In this document: in pieces, positions 51,517 through 60,932 of the stretch
Layout of the letters: every line of letters begins with the position of its first letter
Numbering within the stretch: the first letter of the stretch is position 1
NCBI GenBank assembly: GCA_902782125.1
Contig: CACZMA010000005.1
Span: 62,001-126,000 of the forward strand
Source: Oscillospiraceae bacterium
GTDB lineage: Bacteria > Bacillota > Clostridia > Saccharofermentanales > Saccharofermentanaceae
Length of the DNA: 64,000 nt
Reading direction: 5' to 3'
Made by a program: the position numbers and the translations under genes
The notes under the pieces: model-generated
What the model saw: only the letters and a program-made list of their open reading frames with translations
What the model was told of the DNA's origin: nothing
Databases searched by the model: none

Positions 51517-52793
51517 CTGGTGATCTTCCTTGCCTCCATATAGAAACGCTTCTCAAATGCCTCTCCCATGGAGAATGTCTTGCGCGGATATACGCCCGCC
51601 GTCCTGACCTCATCGAAGAAGGATGATCTCGAGATGGCAGGGAGGAGTATGCCCGTGTTCTCGGTGCCTGCGAGAGTCCTTACGGAATCCTCGCCGTGGA
51701 TATAGTCGACGGATATGCCCTCGTTGTCTTCCACGAGGCTGTCGATGAAGAGCTGTACCGATCCGACCGCGAGCGAGTGAGGGGGCTCGGCAAGACTTAT
51801 ATATGTATTCTTATCTGCTGTCGTTACCGCGAAACTCTGCTGACCTTCGACGGGGCTGTCAGATACGGTCACGCCGTTCTCTTCGAAGAAGAACTTCGCA
51901 CCCTCGATGAACTCTTCCGCGCTGATCCCGAAAACGACCCTGTGGATAGGCTCGAACTCGAGACCTGCGTCGTGGATGTTGACGATCTCCGCAAGTGCGT
52001 ATCTCGCGGGATGTGTCTTGAGGTCGTCGCCTGTGAGGTCCTTCCTGACGTTCTCCCAGTGCGCTTTCGCGGAAGCAAGAGAATGGTTGCCGTCGCCGAC
52101 GAGATAGAGAAGGCCGTCGGATGACTTTGCCTTAAGTGCTTCGAGAGCAGAGACGATGCCGTCTGCGATATCGCTCGATGACTCGATGAGAGTGCCCCTG
52201 ATGGAACCTGAATCCATCATAAGGGGAGTATCATAAAGCGGTGCGATGCCTGCCTTTGCAGCTTTGTCGAAAGCAGCGCCGATGACCGTGTCTTCGGGGT
52301 CATCGATAAGTATCATTATGTGCGGAAGCTCGATCGCGGCATTCGCGCGGATCTTGATCCTGGGCGGGATCCTGGACAGAACGGTGCCCTCCGTAGCGCG
52401 GCACATGGCCTTGTTGCCGGGAGCATATTCATACTGCTCGAGATCGATGGCCATAACAAGGCCCTTGCGCGATTCGTGAACGGGAGTCTTCCTGTCTACG
52501 AGCATGAAGCCCTCGGGAAGCTGTCTGAGCGTTCCGTCCTCGAGATATTTTCCGATATTGGAAGCGATGCCTGCCAGTCTTGACTCTTCGCTGTCGGAGC
52601 CCAAGTAGACCTCGGGCAGAACGAGCTTAAGTGCAGACGGTGCATCACCTGCGAACTCCTCTGCTGCCTTCCAGTATTCGGGTTCCGATGTGTACTGGTC
52701 GCAGGCTATTACCGACCACTTGGAAAGGTCTGTGCCGTCCTTGGGGAAAAGCATATCGGGAGCTGCGCATCCTATACCGTCATATATCTTCAT
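51513..52793 (-). CDS. DUF1015 family protein
   Basis: 426 residues with GGAGGGAA upstream. DUF1015 signature: the N-terminal CDQYTSEPEYW and the central LYLVGDGNHSLASAKAHWE (near residue 230), which resembles the DGHHR motif of ParB/SerK-like nucleotide-using folds. Genes of this family are often found with serA/serC in Clostridia, and they are nearby here. A kinase-like role in serine metabolism is possible but unproven. First gene of the operon. Confidence 0.85.
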   Translation of the reverse strand: MKIYDGIGCAAPDMLFPKDGTDLSKWSVIACDQYTSEPEYWKAAEEFAGDAPSALKLVLPEVYLGSDSEESRLAGIASNIGKYLEDGTLRQLPEGFMLVDRKTPVHESRKGLVMAIDLEQYEYAPGNKAMCRATEGTVLSRIPPRIKIRANAAIELPHIMILIDDPEDTVIGAAFDKAAKAGIAPLYDTPLMMDSGSIRGTLIESSSDIADGIVSALEALKAKSSDGLLYLVGDGNHSLASAKAHWENVRKDLTGDDLKTHPARYALAEIVNIHDAGLEFEPIHRVVFGISAEEFIEGAKFFFEENGVTVSDSPVEGQQSFAVTTADKNTYISLAEPPHSLAVGSVQLFIDSLVEDNEGISVDYIHGEDSVRTLAGTENTGILLPAISRSSFFDEVRTAGVYPRKTFSMGEAFEKRFYMEARKITR

Positions 52794-52850
52794 ATCATTC
52801 CCTCCGTCATTTCAAAAAAGCGTTTTATATTCTATCACGGCATGGGGAGG

Positions 52851-52880
52851 TTTTGTCGGTTTTTGTCGGTTTTTGTCGGG
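52851..52880. repeat. Three tandem copies of TTTTGTCGGT (10-bp unit)
   Basis: Units at 52851-52860, 52861-52870 and 52871-52880 (the last ends GGG), followed by a degenerate TTTTTCGGGC. The 10-bp period phases T-tracts along one face of the helix, typical of curved DNA, in the divergent promoter region between the DUF1015 operon and the next gene. Confidence 0.8.
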
Positions 52881-52960
52881 TTTTTCGGGCCTTTTTCCTG
52901 ATAGCATTTACGGTAAGGAGGCTGCAGCTCTGAAAAATCGTTCCTGAAGGAGGAATTTTT

Positions 52961-53551
52961 ATGAGCACTACTACAAATGAACAGCAGAAGGGACAGTCAA
53001 AGCCCGAGATGACCAAGATGGCGTACGATTTCATGGCGAACTGCTACATCTATGCCTGCCAGCTCCGCGCGAAGGGACATCACACCCTCGCCGAGCGCCT
53101 TGTCACGCAGGCGCTGGAGCTCGATTACGAGGCCAACTTCATCAAGGGTGCCTTCTCCACGCCCGAGTTCATCGACCACCTGAAGAATGCCTTCTACGCT
53201 TCGGCGAAAGCACTCGAGTGCATGAGACTCATCGCGGCAGTCGATATCAAGTGCGACGGCCACGACGATCTGATCGATGACATCGAGACGATGAAGAGGA
53301 TGCTGAGGTCTTCCGTCGTCACCATGATGAACCGCGAGAAGTCCGGCGGCTCGTCCAAGGCTTCCGACAGCCCCGTGGTCAAAAGCTACGAGAAGCAGGA
53401 GAAGCATGAGTACACGGAGCCGCACCGCACCGACGGTGATGCCGGCAGTGATGACAAGGCTGCTGACGAAGACGGCTCGGGCGATGTTCTCGATGAGTTC
53501 GAGGATTCTGATGCATCCGGGGAAGCCGAACCTTCCGCTGTTAGTGCCTGA
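52961..53551 (+). CDS. Four-helix-bundle-like protein with acidic tail
   Basis: 196 residues with AAGGAGG upstream. The N-terminal ~120 residues resemble the 23S rRNA intervening-sequence/bAvd four-helix bundle: AYDFMANCYIYACQLRAKGHHTLAERLVTQALELDYEANFIKGAF followed by EFIDHLKNAFYASAKALECMRLI. The family's usual NIAEG position is replaced by ANFIKGAF. The last ~75 residues are Ser/Asp/Glu-rich and probably disordered. IVS-type bundles bind nucleic acid or pair with reverse transcriptases in diversity-generating retroelements; no reverse transcriptase is visible here. Single-gene unit. Confidence 0.65.
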   Translation: MSTTTNEQQKGQSKPEMTKMAYDFMANCYIYACQLRAKGHHTLAERLVTQALELDYEANFIKGAFSTPEFIDHLKNAFYASAKALECMRLIAAVDIKCDGHDDLIDDIETMKRMLRSSVVTMMNREKSGGSSKASDSPVVKSYEKQEKHEYTEPHRTDGDAGSDDKAADEDGSGDVLDEFEDSDASGEAEPSAVSA

Positions 53552-53561
53552 CAGGGCTGCG

Positions 53562-53595
53562 CGGGGCTGTCTGCTTGGCGGACGGCCCCGTTTTT
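53562..53595 (+). terminator. Terminator after the four-helix-bundle gene
   Basis: Stem CGGGGCTGTC/GACGGCCCCG (10 pairs, one G-T) with a small loop, then TTTTT. Confidence 0.92.
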
Positions 53596-53749
53596 ACTTT
53601 GCTGCGCGCCGGCAGACTTCGTGATAGTGCCCGAAGTCTCCGCCGCATTACTGTACATCTGACGTGACGGACCTTCTTCCGATGACTGTACGTTTAATGG
53701 TACAATCTTACCATGCAAATACAGCCGGTATCCGGCAGGAGGTGACACC

Positions 53750-54829
53750 ATGGCAAACAGTGAATTATCCAAGCTTAAGATCTTATACATCTACGAGTAT
53801 TTCCTTAAGGAGATCAATGCTTTTGACGATAACTCCGGGGTGACGATCGCTGAGCTCACGGGCTATCTGGAGAACGAACTGAACTATACCTTCGAGCGCA
53901 AGTCCATCTATTCGGATATCAGCAAGATCAATGAATATGTCGGCAAGCGCCACAAGATCAAAGGCGGCGATGCGTGGATCTACCTTGACGGCAAGAAGTA
54001 CAAGAAGAGCCAGCTGGAAGATGAGATAACGCTCGACGAGGCAAGGCTCATCGTCGACGCGATCAACACGACGAGCTTCACCGATACGTCCATCTGCGAC
54101 AAGATAAGGGAGACCTATCCGGCGTATTTCGGCACGGTATCGAGAAGCCGCGAACTCTACAGCCGTAACGGCAAGATCGCACAGAAGAGCATCGGATGGC
54201 TGAACACGATAAGGAGCGCGATCGATGAGAGACATGCGCTCAAGGTGACCTACGGATATAAGCTCGGCAGGGACGTCGTGGAGAAGAGCGACAAGATCGT
54301 CTCGCCGCTCGTTCTCGACTGGGCAAACAACAACTACTACCTGATAGCGATCGATCACAATGAGGTAAAAGACAATACCAACGAAGCGCTCAGGAAAGCC
54401 ATGAGAAGATACCGTCTGGACAAGGTATCCAACTGCGTCTATACCGACGATAAGGAGAAGTACAAGGCGTTCTCGTCAGCAGGCGCCCAGAAGAAGATGG
54501 TCGACGAGTTCCTCGGCAACTCGCTCTCTGCGTACTCCTCGGATACGAAGATCAGGCTCAGGATCATGCTTACGGGCGAGAGCCTCAAGAAAGTGCTCCA
54601 GGCATACAATGCCATCGTCGACAAGATCGGCCCGGCACTGCGGATCAACGACAGCCAGCTGTCATCGGGCAAGCTCGGCCTCGAGTTCGATGTCGCCAAT
54701 GTCCCGACGCTCTATACGGCCCTGTTCGAGATCGTCACGTTCGAAGGCGTCAGCTTAAGGATCGACAACACAGACGTCAAGGAGAAGTTCCGCGATTATA
54801 TCGACAAACTCGCCAAACAGTGCAGTTGA
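53750..54829 (+). CDS. HTH-WYL transcriptional regulator
   Basis: 359 residues with AGGAGGTGA upstream. N-terminal winged HTH (KLKILYIYEYFLKEINAF ... FERKSIYSDISKINEYVG, residues 8-65). The WYL domain covers ~165-255 (LKVTYGYKLGRDVVEKSDKIVSPLVLDWANNNYYLIAID, with the WYL position as NYYLIA). A WCX-like C-terminal extension ends near residue 355. WYL proteins often bind nucleic acid or nucleotides and respond to DNA damage or phage. Target unknown; alaS follows 65 bases later. Confidence 0.88.
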   Translation: MANSELSKLKILYIYEYFLKEINAFDDNSGVTIAELTGYLENELNYTFERKSIYSDISKINEYVGKRHKIKGGDAWIYLDGKKYKKSQLEDEITLDEARLIVDAINTTSFTDTSICDKIRETYPAYFGTVSRSRELYSRNGKIAQKSIGWLNTIRSAIDERHALKVTYGYKLGRDVVEKSDKIVSPLVLDWANNNYYLIAIDHNEVKDNTNEALRKAMRRYRLDKVSNCVYTDDKEKYKAFSSAGAQKKMVDEFLGNSLSAYSSDTKIRLRIMLTGESLKKVLQAYNAIVDKIGPALRINDSQLSSGKLGLEFDVANVPTLYTALFEIVTFEGVSLRIDNTDVKEKFRDYIDKLAKQCS

Positions 54830-54894
54830 TTGCAAAAGCCATTTCTAAGATTTATAATCCTTTAGTTTGATTTATATTTAAGGAGTATCACCGA

Positions 54895-57585
54895 ATGAGA
54901 CAGTTTACTTCCAAAGAACTCAGAAAGACCTGGAAGGAGTTTTACATCCAGAGAGGCCATGTTGATGTAGGTGCCGTATCACTGGTATCCGACGGTTCAA
55001 CAGGAGTATTGTTCAACGTCGCGGGAATGCAGCCGCTGATGCCTTACCTTCTCGGAGAGAAGCACCCCATGGGAACAAGGCTCTGCAACGTTCAGGGCTG
55101 TGTCCGTACAAACGATATCGATTCAGTAGGAGACAGGAGCCACGTTACTTTCTTCGAGATGATGGGATCCTGGAGCCTCGGTGACTACTTCAAGAAGGAG
55201 AGATGCCAGTGGAGCTACGAGCTGCTCACGGATGTGTTCGGTTTTGATAAAGACCACCTTGCAGCAACTGTTTTCGCGGGCGATGAGAATGCTCCCAGAG
55301 ATGAGGAAGGCGCACAGTACAGGATCGCGTCCGGCTTCAAGCCCGAGAACATCTACTACCTCGGAGCAGACGATAACTGGTGGGGATTAGAGTACGGTCC
55401 CTGCGGTCCCGACAGCGAGATGTTCTATATCGCAGACGTTCCCGACTGCGGCCCGAACTGCGGTCCCGGATGCTCCTGCGGCAAGTACACAGAGATCGGC
55501 AACGACGTCTTCATGCAGTATGAGAAGCATCAGGACGGACACCTCACACCGCTCAAGCAGAAGAACGTTGATACAGGCTGGGGTCTCGAGAGGATCCTCG
55601 CTTTCCTGAATGGCACAAAGGATGTATACAAGACAGACCTATTCACAGAGGCGATCGCTTATATCGAGAACGCTTCCGGCACTAAGTATGACCAGGACGA
55701 GAAGCTCACCAAGTCCATGAGGATCCTTGCAGACCACATCCGTACGAGCGTCATGCTGATAGGCGACGCTGCCAAGCTCGTTCCTTCCAACGCTGGCGCA
55801 GGCTATGTATTAAGACGTCTCATCAGACGTGCGGTAAGACACGCAAGGACACTCGGCATGTCGACGGAGCAGATCTTAGGTCTTGCCAAGATCTACATCG
55901 ACAGCGTATATGACGACAGCTATCCGCTCCTTGCCAAGAACCGTGACTTCATCCTGAACGAGCTCGACAAGGAGATCGCAAGATTCGAGAGCACGCTCGA
56001 GAACGGCATCAAGGAGTTCAAGAAGATCCTGGATGACAAGAAGCAGTCCGGTGCAGGCGAGATCGACGGCGATTCGGCATTCTATCTTTACGATACTTTC
56101 GGCTTCCCGATAGAGCTTACCGTCGAGATGGCAGAAGAAGAAGGCCTCAAGGTAGACGAGGAAGGCTTCAAGGCTGCAATGGAGAAGCAGAAGGAGACCG
56201 CGAGGGCTGCAACAAAGGCAAAGGGCGATCTTGCTCTCGGCGTAAACGAGATTCCAGAGGAGGTCGCGAAAGACACCACAGGCACCGAGTACGACGGCTA
56301 CGATAACCTTAAGTGCGACGCGAAAGTCATCTACATCCTCAAGGCAGGAGAAGACGGCAGCCTTCAGGTCGCAGACAGCGCTTCGGAAGGCGACGACATC
56401 ATCGCAGTATGCAACAAGACTGTTCTCTATGCTACGATGGGCGGTCAGATCCACGACGAAGGTAAGATCTTCACATCCGGCTTTGAAGCGGATGTCATCT
56501 CGGTAGACAAGGATGCTGCAGGCAAGTACCTCCACACGCTCAAGGTCGTAAAGGGTACAGTCAAAACAGGCGAGACTGTAAGCATCGAAGTAGATAAGAA
56601 GACAAGACTTGCGATCGCAAGGAACCACACTGCAACGCACATCCTTCTGGCATCGCTTCAGAAGGTGCTCGGAGACTATGTCGAGCAGGCAGGTTCTTAC
56701 GTCGGTTCAGACCGTCTGAGATTCGACTTCAACCATCCCCAGGCAATGACAGCCGAAGAGATCGCGAAGGTCGAGGAGATGGTAAATGACGTAGTCCTTC
56801 AGGCGCTCCCCGTAGAGACCAAGGTCCTCGCCATCGAAGAAGCAAAGAAGCTCGGCGCTACTGCCATATTCGGCGAGAAGTACGGCGAGGTCGTAAGAGT
56901 CGTATCGGTAGGCGACTTCAGCGATCCGTTCGATCTCGAGTTCTGCGGCGGTACGCACCTTACGAACAGTGCGCAGATCGGCCAGTTCAGGATCGTATCC
57001 GAGGCAGGCATCGCAGCCGGCATCAGAAGGATCGAGGCCGTAACAGGTGCGAGATGTTATGAGATGAACAAAGCGGACAGAGCGCTCCTCGACGAAGCTG
57101 CTTCCGCACTTAAGACACCCAAGGATAAGATCTGCGAGAGGATCGATGCGCTCCACGCTGAAGTCAAGACTCTCGAGAAGGAGATCGCAGACATCAACAA
57201 GGCAAAGGCAGGTTCTTTTGCCGACGATGCCGTAAAGACCGCGAAGAATCTGGGCGGCGTTAAGGCTGTCATCGCTTCCTGCGATGCCGCTGATGCCGCA
57301 GCTCTCAGAGATACGGCCGACAAGATCCGCGACAAGCTCGAATGCGGTGTTGTCTTCCTCGCTGCAAAGGGTGAGGACAAGCTCCTGTTCACGGCAATGG
57401 CTACAAAGTCTGCCGTAGATAAGGGTGCTCACTGCGGCAACATCATCAAGGAAGCTGCAAAGGTTGCCGGCGGCGGTGGCGGCGGACGTCCCGACATGGC
57501 TCAGGCCGGCGGTAAGGACGTAAGCAAGTTAGATGACGCTCTTGCAAAGGCAGAGGAAGTGCTTTCCTCTCAGGTCAAAGCATAA
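54895..57585 (+). CDS. alaS: Alanyl-tRNA synthetase
   Basis: 896 residues, AAGGAG upstream. Class II catalytic core at the N-terminus (TSKELRKTWKEFYIQRGH, VGDRSHVTFFEMMGSWSLGDYFKKE, GWGLERIL). The editing domain has HTATHILLASLQKVLG near residue 580, and FCGGTHL supplies the other Zn ligands near 685. The C-terminal region ends GGGGGGRPDMAQAGGKD. It contains an unusual Cys-rich insert near residue 180 (CGPNCGPGCSCGKY), also seen in some clostridial AlaS proteins. It charges tRNA-Ala. No T-box is seen in the short upstream gap. Confidence 0.97.
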   Translation: MRQFTSKELRKTWKEFYIQRGHVDVGAVSLVSDGSTGVLFNVAGMQPLMPYLLGEKHPMGTRLCNVQGCVRTNDIDSVGDRSHVTFFEMMGSWSLGDYFKKERCQWSYELLTDVFGFDKDHLAATVFAGDENAPRDEEGAQYRIASGFKPENIYYLGADDNWWGLEYGPCGPDSEMFYIADVPDCGPNCGPGCSCGKYTEIGNDVFMQYEKHQDGHLTPLKQKNVDTGWGLERILAFLNGTKDVYKTDLFTEAIAYIENASGTKYDQDEKLTKSMRILADHIRTSVMLIGDAAKLVPSNAGAGYVLRRLIRRAVRHARTLGMSTEQILGLAKIYIDSVYDDSYPLLAKNRDFILNELDKEIARFESTLENGIKEFKKILDDKKQSGAGEIDGDSAFYLYDTFGFPIELTVEMAEEEGLKVDEEGFKAAMEKQKETARAATKAKGDLALGVNEIPEEVAKDTTGTEYDGYDNLKCDAKVIYILKAGEDGSLQVADSASEGDDIIAVCNKTVLYATMGGQIHDEGKIFTSGFEADVISVDKDAAGKYLHTLKVVKGTVKTGETVSIEVDKKTRLAIARNHTATHILLASLQKVLGDYVEQAGSYVGSDRLRFDFNHPQAMTAEEIAKVEEMVNDVVLQALPVETKVLAIEEAKKLGATAIFGEKYGEVVRVVSVGDFSDPFDLEFCGGTHLTNSAQIGQFRIVSEAGIAAGIRRIEAVTGARCYEMNKADRALLDEAASALKTPKDKICERIDALHAEVKTLEKEIADINKAKAGSFADDAVKTAKNLGGVKAVIASCDAADAAALRDTADKIRDKLECGVVFLAAKGEDKLLFTAMATKSAVDKGAHCGNIIKEAAKVAGGGGGGRPDMAQAGGKDVSKLDDALAKAEEVLSSQVKA

Positions 57586-57609
57586 TCAACGCATAAAGGA
57601 GATACGGGC

Positions 57610-57951
57610 ATGTGCTTATTCTGTGACATAGTAGAGGGCAAGATCCCTTCAACGAAAGTATACGAGAACGACTACGTTCTCTGCTTCAACGACATCAATC
57701 CGGTAGCACCAGTTCATGTGCTCGTCGTTCCCAAGAAGCACTTCGCGAACATGAACGAACTGGCAGCTGATCCCGAGGGCGCGCTCTATTCCGCAGAGAT
57801 CACCAAGGCAGTAGCCGAAGTGGCAAAGATCAAGGGCATAGAAGGCGCTTACAGGACCATCAATAACTGCGGTGAAGGTGCAGGCCAGACAGTCATGCAC
57901 GTTCACTTCCATGTCATCGGCGGCGTAGAGCTTACGGAGAAGCTCATCTAA
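57610..57951 (+). CDS. HIT-family hydrolase (HinT type)
   Basis: 113 residues with AAAGGAG upstream. The histidine triad is MHVHFHVIGG near residue 98; the N-terminal CLFCDIVEGKIPSTKVYENDYV has the Cys pair common in HinT. It cleaves nucleoside phosphoramidates, including aminoacyl-AMP made by synthetases, which fits its place after alaS. Confidence 0.95.
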   Translation: MCLFCDIVEGKIPSTKVYENDYVLCFNDINPVAPVHVLVVPKKHFANMNELAADPEGALYSAEITKAVAEVAKIKGIEGAYRTINNCGEGAGQTVMHVHFHVIGGVELTEKLI

Positions 57952-57955
57952 TCTC

Positions 57956-58606
57956 ATGACAAGGATGAGGGCGAAGCGCAATATCCCTGCGCGTATGGAG
58001 AGATGCAAGGAGCGTTGGTTCGACGAACCGATGCTCAACAAGGGTCACTGGAGACAGGCCTGCGGCTTTGCAGAAGATGTTCCCGTGTGGCTCGAGATAG
58101 GATGCGGCAAGGGTAAGTTCTGCACGGAGATGGCAGCGGCTCACCCCGAGGTGCTGTACATCGCCATGGAGCGCGATGCGTCCGTTACTCTCGCGGCAGT
58201 GGAGAAGGCGCACGAGATGGAGCTCCCCAACCTGTTCTTCATCAGAGGAGACGCGGGGCTGATAGAGAATTATTTCGATGAGGATGAGATAGACAGGATA
58301 TACCTGAATTTCTCGGATCCCTGGACGAGGCAGAACAAGCCCAAGAGAAGGCTTACTTACAGGGCGTTCCTCGATAAGTACAAGGTCATGATGAAGAAGG
58401 GTTCTTCCGTCTGCTTCAAGACGGATAACGACGAGCTCTTCGACTTCTCCCTTGGTGAGTTCGAAGAGTGCGGCTTTGCCCTGACAGAGGTCACGAGAGA
58501 CCTCCATAACAGCGAGTACGAGAAGGACAACATAAGGACCGAGTTCGAGCAGAAGTTCGCAGATCAGGGTATCCCCATCAAGAGAGTCGTAGCGGTAATG
58601 CAATGA
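57956..58606 (+). CDS. trmB: tRNA (guanine46-N7)-methyltransferase
   Basis: 216 residues. SAM-binding LEIGCGKGKFCTEMA near residue 46 and the TrmB marks NFSDPWTRQNKPKRRLTY near 120 and FKTDNDELFDFS near 155. It makes m7G46 in tRNA. A start at the ATG nine bases later (57965) would begin MRAKRN and match many homologues. Stop overlaps the mnmA start (ATGA). Confidence 0.95.
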   Translation: MTRMRAKRNIPARMERCKERWFDEPMLNKGHWRQACGFAEDVPVWLEIGCGKGKFCTEMAAAHPEVLYIAMERDASVTLAAVEKAHEMELPNLFFIRGDAGLIENYFDEDEIDRIYLNFSDPWTRQNKPKRRLTYRAFLDKYKVMMKKGSSVCFKTDNDELFDFSLGEFEECGFALTEVTRDLHNSEYEKDNIRTEFEQKFADQGIPIKRVVAVMQ

Positions 58607-59661
58607 CAAAAGTCATCGTCGGAATGTCCGGAGGAGTAGACAGCGCCGTGGCGGCGTATCTGCTCAAGCAGCAGGGATATGAAGTCCTGGGCGTGACGCT
58701 CCGCGTATGGGGCAGCGATGACGAAGACAGCAGATGCTGCGAGATAGATGAAGCCAGGCGCACCTGCGGGATACTGGACATAAGATACCACCCCCACAAC
58801 TGTACGATGCTCTTTGACGAGAACGTTGTAAGACCTTTTGTAGACGACTATCTTCAGGGCCTTACGCCCAACCCGTGCATCGAGTGCAACAGGTACGTCA
58901 AGTGGGCCAAGCTGATGGAGCTGGCGGATGTTTTCGGTGCGGATTATGTCGCGACCGGACACTATGCTTTTGTCGATCATCTGGAGAACGGAAGATATAC
59001 CGTCCGCATGGCAGATCACACTGCCAAGGACCAGACATACATGCTCTACAAGCTGACGCAGGAGCAGCTCGCCAGAACGCTGATGCCCCTCGGAGGATAC
59101 ACCAAGGACGAGGTCAGGCAGATCGCGAGAGACGCGGGCCTTCCCTGTGCGGACAAAGAGGACTCGCAGGAGATATGCTTTGTCGCGGAAGGCAGGTACA
59201 CGGACTTCATCGGTTCTTACAGTGATAAGCCGCTCCCGGGAGAAGGCAACTTTGTCGACGAGGAAGGTAATGTCCTCGGCAGACATAAGGGCATCTATCA
59301 GTACACGGTAGGGCAGCGCAAGGGCCTCGGCATCGCGCTCGGCTATCCCGCGTTCGTCAAGAGGATCTGCCCGGAAGACAACACGGTCGTGCTCGGAACG
59401 GAAGACTCACTCCTGTGCGATACCTTCTTCTGCAGGGACATGAACTACCAGAGCATCGAGCCGCTCGGGTCCGGCGAGAAGACAAGGTGCCTTGCGAAAG
59501 CGCGCTACCACCAGCCTGCAAGGCCTGCAACGCTCGAGGCAATGCCAGACGGAACGGTGAAGGTAATGCTCGATCAGGCGGTCAGGGGAGTGTCTCCGGG
59601 ACAGTCTGCGGTGTTCTACGATGAGGCCTTCCGCGTCATCGGAGGCGGCAAAATCAGGTAG
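58603..59661 (+). CDS. mnmA: tRNA 2-thiouridylase
   Basis: 352 residues. PP-loop GMSGGVDSAVAAYLL at the N-terminus; catalytic Cys in NPCIECNRYVKW near residue 95 and in DSQEICFV near 190. It thiolates U34 of tRNA for Lys, Glu and Gln with sulfur from a cysteine desulfurase, so it is a user of the cysteine made by the operons above. Translationally coupled to trmB. Confidence 0.96.
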   Translation: MTKVIVGMSGGVDSAVAAYLLKQQGYEVLGVTLRVWGSDDEDSRCCEIDEARRTCGILDIRYHPHNCTMLFDENVVRPFVDDYLQGLTPNPCIECNRYVKWAKLMELADVFGADYVATGHYAFVDHLENGRYTVRMADHTAKDQTYMLYKLTQEQLARTLMPLGGYTKDEVRQIARDAGLPCADKEDSQEICFVAEGRYTDFIGSYSDKPLPGEGNFVDEEGNVLGRHKGIYQYTVGQRKGLGIALGYPAFVKRICPEDNTVVLGTEDSLLCDTFFCRDMNYQSIEPLGSGEKTRCLAKARYHQPARPATLEAMPDGTVKVMLDQAVRGVSPGQSAVFYDEAFRVIGGGKIR

Positions 59662-59846
59662 CATTCTTCAAAACAAAAATCGTTTGAAGGAAAATCGTGG
59701 CAATTCGCTCATATTCGCCTTTATTTAAATATTTATTGATTAAATTCGTATGGAAATGCCCCTGTAAATGGAGTAAAATTTGCACGTGCTTGAAGGCACA
59801 TACAGTAAATCAAACCCGGTTCACGGGAATTTAGGAGGAAAATAAT

Positions 59847-60844
59847 ATGGCAGTTAAAGTTGCGATTAACGGTTTCGGTCGTATCGGTCGTCTTGCTTTC
59901 AGACAGATGTTCGGTGCTGAGGGTTATGAGGTTGTTGCTATCAACGATCTTACAAAGCCTTCCATGCTCGCTCACCTTCTCAAGTATGACACAGCACAGG
60001 GTGGTTACGCTGGCGTAATCGGCGAGAACAAGCACACAGTTTCCGCTGACGACGAGGCTAACACAATCACAGTAGACGGTAAGACACTTAAGATCTACAA
60101 GGAATCTGACGCTAACAATTGCCCTTGGGGTGAGCTCGGTGTAGACGTTGTTCTCGAGTGCACAGGTTTCTATACATCCAAGGAGAAGAGCCAGGCTCAC
60201 ATCAATGCCGGCGCTAAGAAGGTAGTTATCTCTGCTCCTGCAGGCAACGATCTTCCTACAATCGTTTACAACGTTAACCACGAGACACTCACAGCTGATG
60301 ACAAGATCATCTCTGCTGCTTCCTGCACAACAAACTGCCTTGCACCTATGACAAAGGCTCTCAATGATTACGCTGCAATCCAGAGCGGTATCATGACAAC
60401 AGTTCACGCTTACACAGGCGACCAGATGATCCTCGACGGTCCTCAGAGAAAGGGTGACCTCCAGAGAGCAAGAGCTGGTGCTGCTAACATCGTACCTAAC
60501 TCGAGCTCAACGGCAAGCTCATCGGCGCTGCTCAGCGTGTACCTACACCTACAGGTTCCACAACAATCCTTCACGCTGTTGTTAAGGGTGAAGCTACAGT
60601 TGAGGGCATCAACGCTGCAATGAAGGCTGCTGCTAACGAGTCTTTCGGTTACACAGAGGAGAAGCTCGTTTCTTCCGACATCATCGGTATGAGATATGGT
60701 TCACTCTTCGATGCAAACCAGACAATGGTTTCCAAGATGGACGACGGCAACTCACTCGTTCAGGTTGTATCCTGGTATGACAACGAGAACTCTTACACAT
60801 CTCAGATGGTAAGAACAATCAAGTACTTCGCAGAGCTTGGTTAA
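59847..60844 (+). pseudogene. gap: Glyceraldehyde-3-phosphate dehydrogenase, broken by a 37-bp deletion
   Basis: AGGAGG upstream. The first 218 codons are intact: NAD motif [14 protein letters not shown], catalytic Cys in [13 protein letters not shown] near residue 152, TVHAYTGDQ. After ANIVPNS the frame shifts at about 60502. The missing stretch should encode roughly TGAAKAIGLVIP, which includes substrate phosphate-binding residues; by alignment with the family, 37 bases are gone. The proper frame resumes at [19 protein letters not shown] and runs to 60844 ([12 protein letters not shown] intact). Codon bias is very strong, as for a highly expressed gene. Either this copy is inactive in the sampled cell or the gap is a sequencing/assembly error. 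Confidence 0.85.
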
Positions 60845-60873
60845 TTCTTAAGCGAGAGTTTAAAGCAACTAAC

Positions 60874-60906
60874 AGACCCCGGATCTTATGGTCCGGGGTC
60901 TTTGTT
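60874..60906 (+). terminator. Terminator after gap
   Basis: Stem AGACCCCGGA/TCCGGGGTCT with an 8-nt loop, followed by TTTGTTTGT. Confidence 0.9.
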
Positions 60907-60932
60907 TGTCTGCATTTATGAATTACTTCTGA

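Noticed and set aside
52961..53551. Diversity-generating retroelement suggested by the bAvd-like bundle
   Set aside because: No reverse transcriptase, template or variable repeat is seen in the window.
59670..59695. Inverted repeat CTTCAAAAC/GTTTGAAG after mnmA
   Set aside because: A-rich loop and no T-tract after it on the plus strand; not convincing as a terminator.
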